Part shown: positions 42,054 to 51,785 of the stretch, piece after piece
Position numbering within the stretch: the first letter of the stretch is position 1
How the letters are laid out: every line of letters begins with the position of its first letter
NCBI GenBank assembly: GCA_021773075.1
Contig: JAJFKT010000026.1
Coordinates: 372,356-436,355 of the forward strand
Direction of reading: 5' to 3'
DNA from: Woeseiaceae bacterium
Lineage (GTDB): Bacteria; Pseudomonadota; Gammaproteobacteria; Steroidobacterales; Woeseiaceae
Length of the DNA stretch: 64,000 bases
The notes under the pieces: model-generated
The model's input: only the letters and a program-made list of their open reading frames with translations
What the model was told of the DNA's origin: nothing
Databases searched by the model: none
Made by a program: the position numbers and the translations under genes

Positions 42054-42595
42054 ATGATCAGGAAAATCGGAGCTGGTGTTGGACTACCGAGCCTCTCGTT
42101 GCCCATCCGTACACTGTTCACAGGTTACATTCTTGTGGTCGGAATCGGGCTACTCATGGCGGGCGCGCAAGTCTTACTAACCCACGGGATGGCCGACGGC
42201 AAATTCGGCATTTCGATTAACGACATCGTTTACAGCTATTACGGCGATCGTAGCAACAGCAAGCTGGAGACGAAACTCAACGGATCGATGCAAGACAAAG
42301 CGCCTGCAGCTGTGAAACGAGAGATGATCATGTGGGCACAGCTGGGTGAGAGTTTTTCTTCGTAGGCTATATATACAGTCAGGCCATTGGCGTTCATCCG
42401 CTTTTGCAAAGCGTCCTGATTCTTACGCCATTCGCGTTTCTCATCATCGACGTGCTGTCATGGTGGTTGACGAAGTGGTATCCGGGATTCGCCGTCTTTA
42501 CGATTATTGGGGGCTTTGGCTACTCGCTCGCCTCGACGATCATGCTCGTGACGTCGCTGTATCAAATGTGGGTCATGCCGAAGTTTCAGCAGTGA
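42054..42595 (+). pseudogene. Frameshifted inner-membrane protein gene with a probable internal deletion
   Basis: Frame 1 starts at ATG 42054 (AGGAA upstream) and encodes SLPIRTLFTGYILVVGIGL, GMADGKFGISINDIVYSYYG and KREMIMWAQLGES, then stops at 42363-42365. The protein clearly goes on in another frame, from about 42353 in a run of T (FFVGYIYSQAIGVHPLLQ; DVLSWWLTKWYPGFA; GGFGYSLASTIML), ending at TGA 42593-42595. As I recall, relatives (often misnamed elongation factor-1 alpha) carry about 60 extra residues with a CxxCH haem motif just at this junction, so a deletion with a frame change is more likely than a single lost T. The downstream gene start overlaps its end. Confidence 0.65.
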
Positions 42596-43557
42596 AAGCG
42601 CGAGCCGCGATCCTTGCTGCGATACTAATCGCAGCGTGTGCTTGCCAACCCGTACGAGTTCCTCATGTAGTTGAAGCGGAGCACGCAAAACGCATTGCAT
42701 TGTCTTTTGACGACGCACCGAAAGGTGAGGGCCCGGTATTCGCTGGCAATGAACGTGCACTTGCACTCCTAGCGGCTCTAAATAGAAGCGATATCGAATC
42801 TGCGGTGTTCTATGTCAATTCGGGCAAGTTCGAAAGGCCGGGCGGTAGAGCGCGCGTTGCGAGCTATGCGGATGCTGGTCACCTGATTGGCAATCATTCG
42901 CACTCACACCTGTGGCTGAATCGAACCGACACGACGTCCTATATAAAAGACATCGATAAAGCTGAAAAATTACTGGATGGATTTGCGAACCGGCGCGCCT
43001 GGTTCAGATATCCATACCTGGACGAAGGACGATCAGCGGAAAAAGTCGCAGCGCTTAGCGAAGCGCTTGAAGAGCGTGGTCTAAAGAACGGTTACGTAAC
43101 AATCGACAATTACGACTGGTATCTGGATTCGAAGTGGAAACAGGCGGTTGACGAGGGGCGCAGCGTTGATGTTGAAGCGCTTCGTGGCGTTTACGTTGAG
43201 ATGCTGATGGGAGCGGTCCGATTTTATGACGACATTGCAATCGAATCGCTGGGCAGATCACCCGCGCACATGTTGTTGCTCCATGAAAATGACGTTGCCG
43301 CGATGTTTATTGAAGACCTCGTCGCTGCTTTGCGTAAAGATGGCTGGTCGATTATTACTCCTGACGAGGCCTATGCGGACCCAATTGCAGGTAGAGTACC
43401 CGAGACACTAATCACTGGTCAGGGAAGGGTTGCTGCATTAGCCATTGACGCAGGCCTCGACAATCGAACCCTAACGCACCTGGCCATTGAGGAAACTCAG
43501 ATTGATGCTCTATTGATAGAACGCGATGTGTTCGGCCCTAAACCGCTTGAGGATTAA
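42592..43557 (+). CDS. Polysaccharide deacetylase lipoprotein
   Basis: The 321-residue protein starts at GTG 42592, overlapping the end of the preceding gene (GTGA). It has a lipoprotein signal with LIAAC before a Cys-rich junction. The NodB-type domain shows motif 1 IALSFDDAP (Asp base and metal Asp) and motif 2 GNHSHSH (metal His pair), followed by RYPYLDEGRS as motif 3. It probably removes acetyl groups from surface or storage polysaccharide in the periplasm or on the outer membrane. About 80 residues at the C-terminus (EETQIDALLIERDVFGP) extend beyond the usual catalytic domain. Confidence 0.82.
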   Translation: MKARAAILAAILIAACACQPVRVPHVVEAEHAKRIALSFDDAPKGEGPVFAGNERALALLAALNRSDIESAVFYVNSGKFERPGGRARVASYADAGHLIGNHSHSHLWLNRTDTTSYIKDIDKAEKLLDGFANRRAWFRYPYLDEGRSAEKVAALSEALEERGLKNGYVTIDNYDWYLDSKWKQAVDEGRSVDVEALRGVYVEMLMGAVRFYDDIAIESLGRSPAHMLLLHENDVAAMFIEDLVAALRKDGWSIITPDEAYADPIAGRVPETLITGQGRVAALAIDAGLDNRTLTHLAIEETQIDALLIERDVFGPKPLED

Positions 43558-43559
43558 AC

Positions 43560-43790
43560 ATGTCTGATTGGTTGCAACTTGCGCTACGCCGAGACGTTGT
43601 TATTCGTGCTATCAAAGTCGGCCTTTTTGTAGGTTCGATTCTGATAGCTATCAATTACGGAGATGTGATGATTACCGGCGAGAGCTTTTCGGCAATGATT
43701 TGGAAAATCCCGCTCACATACGTCGTTCCTTATTGCGTTGCGACGTATGCCAGCGTTGAGTCCTTGCGTAGCCAGGGGTCGCGAAGCTAG
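43560..43790 (+). CDS. nrtS: NrtS-like small nitrate/nitrite transporter
   Basis: The 76-residue protein has two transmembrane helices (IKVGLFVGSILIAINYGDVMI and PLTYVVPYCVATYASV) and the conserved GDVMITGES and PYCVATYAS segments of NrtS. NrtS proteins move nitrate or nitrite as small oligomers. The gene begins 2 bp after the deacetylase stop and overlaps the convergent downstream gene by 4 bp. A nitrate-reduction operon (napB/napC) appears at the right edge of the window, in keeping with nitrate use. Confidence 0.72.
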   Translation: MSDWLQLALRRDVVIRAIKVGLFVGSILIAINYGDVMITGESFSAMIWKIPLTYVVPYCVATYASVESLRSQGSRS

Positions 43791-44257
43791 AGGCCACGAC
43801 CCATTGCGCTGCCGACCAGTCTATTGGATTCCATGTCGAAAACGGCACAAACAACTTCGCGATCATTCTGCGCCCAACTCTCGGTCGAGGGATACATTGT
43901 CGTCACGTCAAGTGTAGAAGATTCATAGTCTCTGCCAACAAACGGCTCAAATCGTTCGACGCAGGCGTCGTGCGCGGATTGCGCCATGGTCTCTTCGTTC
44001 GGGTAGCTCTCGAATGACACATCGAAAACACTGAATGCCTCGTAGTCGTGTGGATCGGAGCAGGGAACACCCGGTACGCTGGAAACTTCGTCGGAATTCG
44101 AATTAGCGTCATTAAAACAATCCCCAACCTGAACGTTGAATGCGTCGACGGCTCCTTCGCCGATTATGGCTCCGGACTCGTCCCGATCAACACTGGTTGA
44201 AGCGCCGTAGATGGCGAATCCCAGTGCGGCAGCTATGTAAATGGCCCAACTTTTCAT
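43787..44257 (-). CDS. Septum-formation-domain exported protein
   Basis: The 156-residue protein has an N-terminal hydrophobic helix (residues 4-18) and a domain like the actinobacterial 'septum formation' family: VGDCFNDAN, VPCSDPHDYEAFSVFD, CVERFEPFVGRDYESS, and ESWAQNDREVVCAVFD. Conserved Cys pairs suggest disulfides, so it acts outside the cytoplasm. Function is unknown despite the family name. It is convergent with nrtS. Confidence 0.65.
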   Translation of the reverse strand: MKSWAIYIAAALGFAIYGASTSVDRDESGAIIGEGAVDAFNVQVGDCFNDANSNSDEVSSVPGVPCSDPHDYEAFSVFDVSFESYPNEETMAQSAHDACVERFEPFVGRDYESSTLDVTTMYPSTESWAQNDREVVCAVFDMESNRLVGSAMGRGL

Positions 44258-44417
44258 GGCGACTCCCTAGTGCATTTGTTCGTTTGGCGTATTGTCCCGG
44301 TTGATACGAGGTTTGGGAGTGCACAAGTCTCGATTCTCATCAACCCGGAATATGCAAAGTCGCCATTAGGGGATTGAATTGCTGTACATTTATTGGCCTG
44401 TTGTTCGAGGGTAAACA

Positions 44418-45377
44418 ATGAAATATCGCCATCTGGGAAAAGCGGGCATTCAGGTTAGCGAATTGTCATTCGGGTCATGGGTGACGTTTCATAATCAGGC
44501 GGGCATCGATTCCACGGTCGAAATGATGAGCGCAGCCTATGACGCGGGCGTGAATTTTTTTGACAACGCGGAGGTCTATGCGGCGGGCAAGTCGGAAGAG
44601 ATTATGGGTGCGGCTTTGAAGAAACTTGGCTGGCACCGCGGCAGTTATCTCATCTCCACAAAATTGTTTTGGGGGTTGCACGAGGGGCCCAATCAGCAGA
44701 ACACCTTAAATCGCAAGTATCTCATCGAAGCAATGGATGGCTCATTGCGTCGACTCGATACAGACTATGTCGATTTATTGTTTTGCCATCGCGCCGATTC
44801 GACGACGCCCATCGAAGAAACGGTATGGGCGATGCACAACATTATCGAGCGCGGTAAAGCCTTGTATTGGGGGACTTCGGAGTGGGAGGCAAGCGACATT
44901 GTGAGCGCAATCGAAATCGCGGAGCGACATCACCTGCACAAGCCGATTGTCGAACAACCGATCTACAATATGTTTGAGCAACACAGATTGGGTGCTGACT
45001 ACACAGCCGTTTACGAAGGTCACGAATATGGATCGACGACCTGGAGTCCGTTGGCTTCAGGACTTTTAACCGGCAAGTATCAGGACGGAATTCCGGCTGA
45101 TAGTCGCGGTGCGCTTGAAGAAGTCAGCTTCTTGAAGGAACAGCTGACAGCTACAGATAGTCTAGCCAAGGTCGCTGCGCTCAAACCACTGGCAGACGAA
45201 ATGGGCGCGACTTTGGCGCAGTTTTCGCTCGCCTGGTGTCTGCAAAATCCTCGCGTCAGCACAGTTCTCACGGGTGCGAGTCGGGTGGAGCAGGTGCATG
45301 AAAATATGCGGTCGCTTGAATTCGTCGACAAATTTTCGCCGGATGTATTGAGCGAAATTGAGCGCATATTTGGGTAG
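44418..45377 (+). CDS. Aldo/keto reductase (YghZ / Kv-beta type)
   Basis: The 319-residue (beta/alpha)8 NADPH-dependent reductase has the Asp and Tyr of [15 protein letters not shown], a Lys in LISTKLFW, the catalytic His in LLFCHRADS, and the cofactor-binding [13 protein letters not shown] and [14 protein letters not shown]. It belongs to the subgroup of Kv-channel beta subunits and YghZ/YhdN methylglyoxal reductases. It stands alone, with GAGGGTAAACA before ATG 44418, and ends 70 bp before the BNR-repeat protein. Substrate likely a small aldehyde. Confidence 0.88.
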   Translation: MKYRHLGKAGIQVSELSFGSWVTFHNQAGIDSTVEMMSAAYDAGVNFFDNAEVYAAGKSEEIMGAALKKLGWHRGSYLISTKLFWGLHEGPNQQNTLNRKYLIEAMDGSLRRLDTDYVDLLFCHRADSTTPIEETVWAMHNIIERGKALYWGTSEWEASDIVSAIEIAERHHLHKPIVEQPIYNMFEQHRLGADYTAVYEGHEYGSTTWSPLASGLLTGKYQDGIPADSRGALEEVSFLKEQLTATDSLAKVAALKPLADEMGATLAQFSLAWCLQNPRVSTVLTGASRVEQVHENMRSLEFVDKFSPDVLSEIERIFG

Positions 45378-45447
45378 GAATAGTCTTGGCCGGCCATTTG
45401 ATAGGGTACTCGCGCTCGGCACCGATACTAATAATCAGGAGACACCA

Positions 45448-48400
45448 GTGCATCCTACGAACGTCCTAAGAAAATATTCGCGCCAGAGTTTGATATTTAT
45501 TCTGCTGTTATGTGCCGGGTCCGGTTTGGCAGCAGATCGTGGTGCCGTCCCTGCATCGGTCATTGATGCATTGGAATGGCGACTCATTGGCCCATTCCGA
45601 GGTGGTCGCGTCACGACTGTTACCGGCGTCGAAGGCAAACCCAATCTCTACTACATGGGTGCGACAGGCGGCGGCGTCTGGAAGACCGAGAATGCCGGAA
45701 CGACCTGGGACAATTTGTCCGATGCTGATTTTGAGGTCGGTACGATTGGCGCTGTGGCGGTTGCGCCGTCAGACCACAATGTGCTGTACGTAGGAACAGG
45801 CGAATCACCGATCCGCGGTGTCACGACGAGTCACGGTAACGGTGTTTATAAATCGACAGATGCTGGCGCGACCTGGACGCATGTTGGTCTGGACAACGCC
45901 GGACAAATATCGCGAATAGAAGTGCATCCGACCGATGCGAATATCGCATTCGTTGCGGTACAGGGAAAAATCTGGGCGCCGAGTGAGGAGCGCGGAATTT
46001 TCCGCACCGTTGATGGTGGGAAGACCTGGCAGCACGTTCTGAAAGTGAACAGCGATACGGGGGCGTCGGATCTGTCAATGGACCCGACCAATCCTCGCAT
46101 CTTGTACGCGGCCATGTGGCATCACGGTCGCAAACCATGGTTTATCAAATCCGGCGGTGAGGGTGGCGGCATCTATAAATCGTCGGATGGCGGCGATAGC
46201 TGGGAGAAACTGGAAAGCGGCTTGCCTGATCTCGTTGGCAAGGTTGGTGTTGATGTTTCAGCGAGCAATCCACAACGTGTTTACGCGCTCATCGAGAGTG
46301 AGCCCGAATTAGGTGGGCTGTACCGGAGCGACGACGGTGGCAAGACCTGGGCGTTGATCAACAATCACCGACTGCTGCACACGCGGGCCTGGTATTACAT
46401 TCACATCACTGCGGACCCGGTGGACGAAGATACGGTTTGGGTCCTGAACGTGCCGCTGTTGAAATCTGTCGACGGCGGCAAGAGCTGGGAAAAAATTAAC
46501 GGACCACACGGTGATCATCACGACCTCTGGATCAATCCGGCAGACAATCAAAATATCATCAATGGTAACGACGGCGGCGCCACTGTCACATTCGACGGCG
46601 GTGCTTCCTGGTCGAGCATCATGAATCAGCCGACTTCGCAGTTTTACCGCGTCTCGGTGGACAATCAGTTTCCGTACCGTATATACGGTGGACAACAGGA
46701 TAATTCGACGGTTGCCATCGCGAGCCGCTCGTTCCAGGGTGGTATCGGGCGTGACGATTACTTTGCGGTTGGTGGTGGTGAGAGTGCACACATCGCATTC
46801 GATCCGGACGATCCCCGCTTGATCTATGCGACAACGATCAACGGTACGTTGACCGAATATGATGTTGAGACTGAGATCGAGCGATCCATCATTCCCTACC
46901 CGGAAATGGTCTACGGCAAGGACTCGAAGGACCTCAAGTATCGCGCCAACTGGAATGCACCAATCGCGATGTCACCGCATGATTCGAAAGTGGTTTATTT
47001 TGGCACCCAGGTTCTGCTGAAGACGGAAAATCGTGGCTCAACCTGGACGGAAATCAGCCCGGATCTGACGCGTGATGATGAGTCCCGGCAGGGCCGGAAC
47101 GGCGGGCCATTAACGCCCGAAAATGTGGGTGCTGAGTTTTATCACACGATTTTCTACGTCGTCGAGTCACAGCATGAAAAAGGGACGATCTGGGTTGGTA
47201 GCGACGACGGTTTGGTACATGTAACGCAAAATGCCGGCGATGACTGGTCGAACGTGTCGCCACCGCATAAGGGCGAGGCGATGATCAACGCCATCGAGCT
47301 CAGCCCACATGATCCAGGCACAGCCTATCTCGCGGTTACCGGCTTCAAACTGGATGACTTTAAACCCTATATCTACAAGACGACGGACTACGGTAAACGC
47401 TGGAAGCGCATTGATCGTGGACTGCCCAGCGATACATTCGTGCGCGTCGTTCGTGAGGACCCGACGCAGCGTGGATTGCTGTATGCCGGTACGGAGTCAG
47501 GCATATTCGTGTCGTTCAATGACGGTGCCGACTGGCAATCACTGCACCTGAATCTACCGCCAGTACCGATTACCGATCTCAAAATTCGCCAGGACAACCT
47601 GATTGCGGCGACCCAGGGCCGCGGCTTCTGGGTCATTGATGATCTCTTCGTTGTTCGACAGGCAGCAGCGGAATTCGCGGACAAGGCATTGCATGCGTAT
47701 GCCCCCGACTCGACCTACATGATGAGTGGAGGCGGTGGTTCTGGTGACAATCAGGCCGCCAATCCCTCGCGCGATGTGCCGCTGTACTACTACATTCAAA
47801 GCGAAGCAGAGGCGCCGCTTAGCATTGAGATTCTGGACGACGACGGGCAGGTTATTCGCACGTACTCAAGCGAAGAAAGCGAACATGATCGCTGCCGTAT
47901 CAGCAATATGGATCCGCGACGACCCTTCGAAATTGAGCATCCGCCGATCGCAGAGGGCCTGAATCTTTGGGGCTGGGACATGCGCTCACAAAGCGTTCAC
48001 TGCATATCTGATATCGCATTGTTTGCCGGCTTTCGAGGCCCCAGGGTAGCGCCAGGAGACTACAGCGCCCGGGTTCGAATGGGTGATGCAGTAGAAACCG
48101 TTACATTCAATATCGAGCTCGATCCTCGTGTGACCGCGACAGACGCCGAAATCTCAAACTGGGTTGTACGTCTGGCCGAGGTGCAGGACATGCTCAGCGA
48201 TAGCCTCCACGGTCTTGAGGACCTGCGTGCGTCACGCTCGAGGATTGAGGCACTGATGACAGCGTACTCGGATGACGCAGGATTGCAGGATATGGGCGCT
48301 GCTGCTCTCGAAAGCGTGGCTGAGTGGGAAGCGAAAATAACGCAGCTCAAGCATCAGACCTATGAAGACGAAGACGCCTGGGAAACAATGCTGGCTGGTC

Positions 48401-48597
48401 AGCTGCGTTATCTGGTCGATGTCATTGACAATTCCGGACCACCGGTCACTGACGGTGCGATGACGCGAATGCGAGATCTAAAAGCAGAATGGGCATTGCG
48501 CCAAAGCGAGCTGCAGTCAATAGCCAGCGAGCACATCAGACCGATCAACGATTGGGCGAATACAAATCAGGTTGAGCACGTCCCGACACCCCGATAG
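45448..48597 (+). CDS. Large secreted BNR/Asp-box beta-propeller protein
   Basis: The 1049-residue protein has a signal peptide (ending SGLAADRG) and two propeller-like blocks containing at least eleven Asp-box repeats of the form SxDxGxTW, for example STDAGATW, TVDGGKTW, SDDGGKTW, SVDGGKSW and TQNAGDDW. A C-terminal alpha-helical part (about residue 870 onward; ADAEISNWVVRLAEVQDML) follows. Such proteins are often labelled glycosyl hydrolase or VPS10/sortilin-like, but no catalytic residues are obvious. The GTG start at 45448 is chosen because AGGAG lies six bases upstream and a signal peptide then begins. It is convergent with an S9 peptidase that also carries a propeller; both may work on peptides outside the cytoplasm. 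Confidence 0.82.
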   Translation: MHPTNVLRKYSRQSLIFILLLCAGSGLAADRGAVPASVIDALEWRLIGPFRGGRVTTVTGVEGKPNLYYMGATGGGVWKTENAGTTWDNLSDADFEVGTIGAVAVAPSDHNVLYVGTGESPIRGVTTSHGNGVYKSTDAGATWTHVGLDNAGQISRIEVHPTDANIAFVAVQGKIWAPSEERGIFRTVDGGKTWQHVLKVNSDTGASDLSMDPTNPRILYAAMWHHGRKPWFIKSGGEGGGIYKSSDGGDSWEKLESGLPDLVGKVGVDVSASNPQRVYALIESEPELGGLYRSDDGGKTWALINNHRLLHTRAWYYIHITADPVDEDTVWVLNVPLLKSVDGGKSWEKINGPHGDHHDLWINPADNQNIINGNDGGATVTFDGGASWSSIMNQPTSQFYRVSVDNQFPYRIYGGQQDNSTVAIASRSFQGGIGRDDYFAVGGGESAHIAFDPDDPRLIYATTINGTLTEYDVETEIERSIIPYPEMVYGKDSKDLKYRANWNAPIAMSPHDSKVVYFGTQVLLKTENRGSTWTEISPDLTRDDESRQGRNGGPLTPENVGAEFYHTIFYVVESQHEKGTIWVGSDDGLVHVTQNAGDDWSNVSPPHKGEAMINAIELSPHDPGTAYLAVTGFKLDDFKPYIYKTTDYGKRWKRIDRGLPSDTFVRVVREDPTQRGLLYAGTESGIFVSFNDGADWQSLHLNLPPVPITDLKIRQDNLIAATQGRGFWVIDDLFVVRQAAAEFADKALHAYAPDSTYMMSGGGGSGDNQAANPSRDVPLYYYIQSEAEAPLSIEILDDDGQVIRTYSSEESEHDRCRISNMDPRRPFEIEHPPIAEGLNLWGWDMRSQSVHCISDIALFAGFRGPRVAPGDYSARVRMGDAVETVTFNIELDPRVTATDAEISNWVVRLAEVQDMLSDSLHGLEDLRASRSRIEALMTAYSDDAGLQDMGAAALESVAEWEAKITQLKHQTYEDEDAWETMLAGQLRYLVDVIDNSGPPVTDGAMTRMRDLKAEWALRQSELQSIASEHIRPINDWANTNQVEHVPTPR

Positions 48598-48614
48598 ACG
48601 GGCGCGTCGGATGC

Positions 48615-48652
48615 GTACAGGTCGCTACTTCTTGTTGAGGTAGCGACCGTAC
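48615..48652. terminator. Bidirectional hairpin between convergent BNR-protein and S9-peptidase genes
   Basis: Arms GGTCGCTAC (48620-48628) and GTAGCGACC (48640-48648) pair perfectly and are extended by GTAC/GTAC with one bulged A. The hairpin covers the last codons of the S9 peptidase and lies 18 bp past the stop of the BNR protein, a usual place for a shared terminator. Confidence 0.4.
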
Positions 48653-50664
48653 CACTCGATCATGCGTTCAAGTCGGTCCTGCTTGTAACTCGGTTTTGTG
48701 AGGCCGTGATATTGATCCGGATAGATGACCAGTTGCGTCGGAACTCCCAGGCTCCGCAAGGCTTGATACATCTGCTCCGAATTTATGAGCGGCACGTTAA
48801 AGTCCTTTTCGCCGCACATAAAAAGAGTCGGTGTCTTGATGCGGTCGGCGTGCAGGAACGGAAACGAGATTTTCGCGTAGGGCTCGATTGATTCCCACGG
48901 CAAGCCGATTTCATTTTCGTACTGACGAATATACTGATCGGTACCGTAGCCGGTTAGCGCATTTGCAATCCCGGCGCCAGACATCGCTGCATTGAAACGC
49001 GTGTCTGTCGCTATGGCGTAGTTAGTATTCATGCCGCCGTAGCTCCAGCCACCGATGCCTAGCCTGTCCGGATCGGCGAGACCATCGGCAACCAGTTTGT
49101 CGACAATTGCGTGGATGTCCTGAATCTCAAAGTTGCCCCAATCTGCATAAATCGCAGTGGAAAAGTCACGGCCCCGGCCATTACTGCCGCGATAGTTCGG
49201 ATTGACGACGAGATAACCCTGCGCGGCGAGCGCTTGCGATGTGGCGTCAAATTCAAACCCGTCCTGCGAGGTAGGACCGCCGTGCACCCACGCGATTGTT
49301 GGGTAACGAACGCCTTTCTTGAATCCTGGTGGCTTTAACAGCATTGCGCCGACGCGTGTACCGTCTTTGCCGGTGGCGTCATATGCCTCGACGCTCGCCA
49401 GTCGCAGCGACTTGATCAGTTCACCGTTGTGATTGCTGAGCGCCGTACCGTCTACTCTGATGAGCTCTGGTGGCTGCTGCGCGTGCGCCGTTACGGTTAC
49501 GACGCCGTTCGCTCCCACCGCGAACGAATCCGCAACACCGGGCGTGCTCTTGTTCGGATAGTGAATCGTCACGTCGCCGCCCTTGAATGGCACGCTGGCC
49601 ACATGACGCAGACGGTCATCGTTGTACATGAAGTACAGGTCGTTGCCATCTTGTGACCAGCGCGCAGAATCGGCGGTCCGATCCAATGCATTGGCTGGCA
49701 GAATCGGGTCTCCACCGTCGACGCTCACAACGGCGAGCATCGACGGATAATAGCCAGCGAAATTGGCCGAGCCACTCCGTGAATACGCTATCCAATGGCC
49801 GTCAGGACTAAAGGCCGGTCCGTAGTCGGCCCCGTCCCAGGTGGTTATTTGTTGCGGTGACGCGTTCTCGACTGCTTCCATGACGTAGATGTCGCTGTTG
49901 TCATGGCGATCCGGATCGCCTTGCCGTTTACTACTGAAGGCGATGAGTTTGCCGTCTGGTGACCATGCAGGCTCGCCACTGTCGAACTTGCCTGGCGTTA
50001 GGAGGCTTGCCGTTTTACTTGCTAAATCAAACACATAGATTCGCTGATAGCGATCACCCAGATAGCCAACGCGGTCCTGTTTGAACTGGTAGCGATCAAC
50101 CACGATCGGCTTCGGTGTGTCATGGGACGGTCCGTCATCCTCGTTTTCTTCGTCTTTCTCTTCCGGGTCATCCGAGACAAGCAGCAGACGAGTACTGTCA
50201 GGTGACCATTCAAAACCCGTAACCCCGCCGGGCATTTCCGTTACACGCTGAGCTTCGCCGCCCGATCGATTCAACAACCACACCTGGCTTTTTGTCTTAG
50301 GATCTTCGGAATCCTCCGCTTCTCCGTCCGTCCTTGCGGCGACGAAAGCGAGGTACTTCCCATCGGGGCTAAATCGAGGATTGCTCTCATTGCTAGCTTC
50401 GGTATGCGTTAGCTGGATTCTGCTTGTTCCATCCCAACTGACCATAAACAGATCGGTTGGAGATTCATCTTTGTTGACGTTTGTCGTTCCAAGCTGATAT
50501 GCAACCCATTGGCCATCGGGCGATACCTCGATATCGCCCACCTCCTTGAGTTTATGTAGATCTTCAGGCTGAAAAAGCCGGCGCTCATCATCTTTGGCCT
50601 CTGCGATACAGATACTCATCACTGCGAGCAGGACAAGAAGAATTTTTGATTGTTTTGCGTACAT
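48625..50664 (-). CDS. S9 family prolyl-oligopeptidase-type peptidase
   Basis: The 679-residue protein has a signal peptide (about residues 1-23), an N-terminal beta-propeller with TolB-like repeats (EVSPDGQWVAYQ; RFSPDGKYLAFVA; AWSPDGKLIAFSS; AFSPDGHWIAYSR) and a C-terminal alpha/beta-hydrolase domain with nucleophile GGWSYGG, acid in MCGEKDFNVP and His in YPDQYHGLTKP. It is like secreted acylaminoacyl peptidases or dipeptidyl peptidases. An acidic, Glu/Asp-rich loop (DDPEEKDEENEDDGPS) sits in the propeller. The gene diverges from glpQ with 74 bp between the start codons. Confidence 0.88.
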   Translation of the reverse strand: MYAKQSKILLVLLAVMSICIAEAKDDERRLFQPEDLHKLKEVGDIEVSPDGQWVAYQLGTTNVNKDESPTDLFMVSWDGTSRIQLTHTEASNESNPRFSPDGKYLAFVAARTDGEAEDSEDPKTKSQVWLLNRSGGEAQRVTEMPGGVTGFEWSPDSTRLLLVSDDPEEKDEENEDDGPSHDTPKPIVVDRYQFKQDRVGYLGDRYQRIYVFDLASKTASLLTPGKFDSGEPAWSPDGKLIAFSSKRQGDPDRHDNSDIYVMEAVENASPQQITTWDGADYGPAFSPDGHWIAYSRSGSANFAGYYPSMLAVVSVDGGDPILPANALDRTADSARWSQDGNDLYFMYNDDRLRHVASVPFKGGDVTIHYPNKSTPGVADSFAVGANGVVTVTAHAQQPPELIRVDGTALSNHNGELIKSLRLASVEAYDATGKDGTRVGAMLLKPPGFKKGVRYPTIAWVHGGPTSQDGFEFDATSQALAAQGYLVVNPNYRGSNGRGRDFSTAIYADWGNFEIQDIHAIVDKLVADGLADPDRLGIGGWSYGGMNTNYAIATDTRFNAAMSGAGIANALTGYGTDQYIRQYENEIGLPWESIEPYAKISFPFLHADRIKTPTLFMCGEKDFNVPLINSEQMYQALRSLGVPTQLVIYPDQYHGLTKPSYKQDRLERMIEWYGRYLNKK

Positions 50665-50738
50665 GCTTGCAGACCTCAGAAGTTACAGGTGATGGAACGT
50701 GCTTCTTGCGCTATTGTGTGCTGCTGCACTTGCGACGA

Positions 50739-51785
50739 ATGTACCGTATCCCTATGACTGTTTTGAATCAAATCGTTCTAACTGTTGCGCTCATCGTCAT
50801 TGCCGGTGAGGTACCCGCGGAAAATAATAATAGGGATGCTCTGGTCATTGCACACCGTGGTGCCAGTGGCTATTTGCCAGAACATACTCTCGCTGCCAAA
50901 GTGATGGCATACGCACAGGGCTCTGACTTTATCGAGCAGGACCTGGTAATGACGAAAGACGATGAACTCGTTGTCCTGCATGATCGCTACCTTGATACGG
51001 TGACCAATGTTGCTGCCGTTTATCCGCACCGATCTCGCGGCGATGGCCGGTACTATGTTGTCGATTTCACACTGGGTGAAATTCAGCGACTATCTGTCTC
51101 AGAACGCTTTGAAATAGAAAATGGTGTTGTCAAAGCCGTATTTGACAAGCGCTTCCCGCTTGGGAAGTCGTCCTTCCGCGTGCATACCTTCGCCGCAGAA
51201 ATTGAACTGGTTCAGGGGCTCAATCAGTCGACCGGCAAGTCCGTCGGAATCTACCCGGAAATGAAGAGTCCGGCGTACCACCATATTGAAGGCAAGGACA
51301 TCGCATCGGCGACGCTTAAGGTTCTGCAGCAGTACGGTTATACGGACAAAACGCACCAGGTATTTCTGCAGTGCTTCGAAGCGAAAGAACTGCGGCGAAT
51401 TCACGATAAACTCATGCCGAAAATGCGCATGGATTTACGGCTCGTGCAGCTTATGGAGCCGTCTGATGAGTATGCCTGGATGCTGGGTCAGAAGGGAATG
51501 CGAAAAGTCGCGACCTATGCCGACGGCATTGGCCCATCAATCGATTCTCTGCTTAGCACAGATTCTGTTCCACCCGATATCAAGGCGACGCCGTTGATTA
51601 ACGATGCGCACGCGGCTGGCTTGGTCGTGCATCCCTACACGTTTCGTCGCGAGCGTGATCAGATGCCACCCTTCTCGACGGATTATGCAGACTTCTTGCG
51701 CTTATTTATCGATGAATTCGGTGTCGACGGGGTATTCACGGATTTTCCGGATCTAACTGTGCAGTTCCTTGAGTCCAACGAGTGA
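50739..51785 (+). CDS. glpQ: Periplasmic glycerophosphodiester phosphodiesterase
   Basis: The 348-residue protein has a signal peptide (ending GEVPA) and the GDPD pattern: VIAHRGASGYLPEHT (catalytic His and metal-site Glu), IEQDLVMTKDDELVVLHD (metal Glu/Asp, second His), and GIYPEMKSP. It hydrolyses deacylated phospholipids to glycerol 3-phosphate plus alcohol in the periplasm. ATG 50739 is chosen to include the whole signal peptide; ATG 50754 is also possible, and neither has a strong ribosome-binding site. The next gene, glpT, overlaps by 4 bp (GTGA), so product release and uptake are coupled. Confidence 0.88.
   Translation: MYRIPMTVLNQIVLTVALIVIAGEVPAENNNRDALVIAHRGASGYLPEHTLAAKVMAYAQGSDFIEQDLVMTKDDELVVLHDRYLDTVTNVAAVYPHRSRGDGRYYVVDFTLGEIQRLSVSERFEIENGVVKAVFDKRFPLGKSSFRVHTFAAEIELVQGLNQSTGKSVGIYPEMKSPAYHHIEGKDIASATLKVLQQYGYTDKTHQVFLQCFEAKELRRIHDKLMPKMRMDLRLVQLMEPSDEYAWMLGQKGMRKVATYADGIGPSIDSLLSTDSVPPDIKATPLINDAHAAGLVVHPYTFRRERDQMPPFSTDYADFLRLFIDEFGVDGVFTDFPDLTVQFLESNE

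Noticed and set aside
42940..42957. A further GTCTTATATAAGAC-like site
   Set aside because: It reads GTCCTATATAAAAGAC, has an extra base, breaks the symmetry and lies inside the deacetylase coding region.
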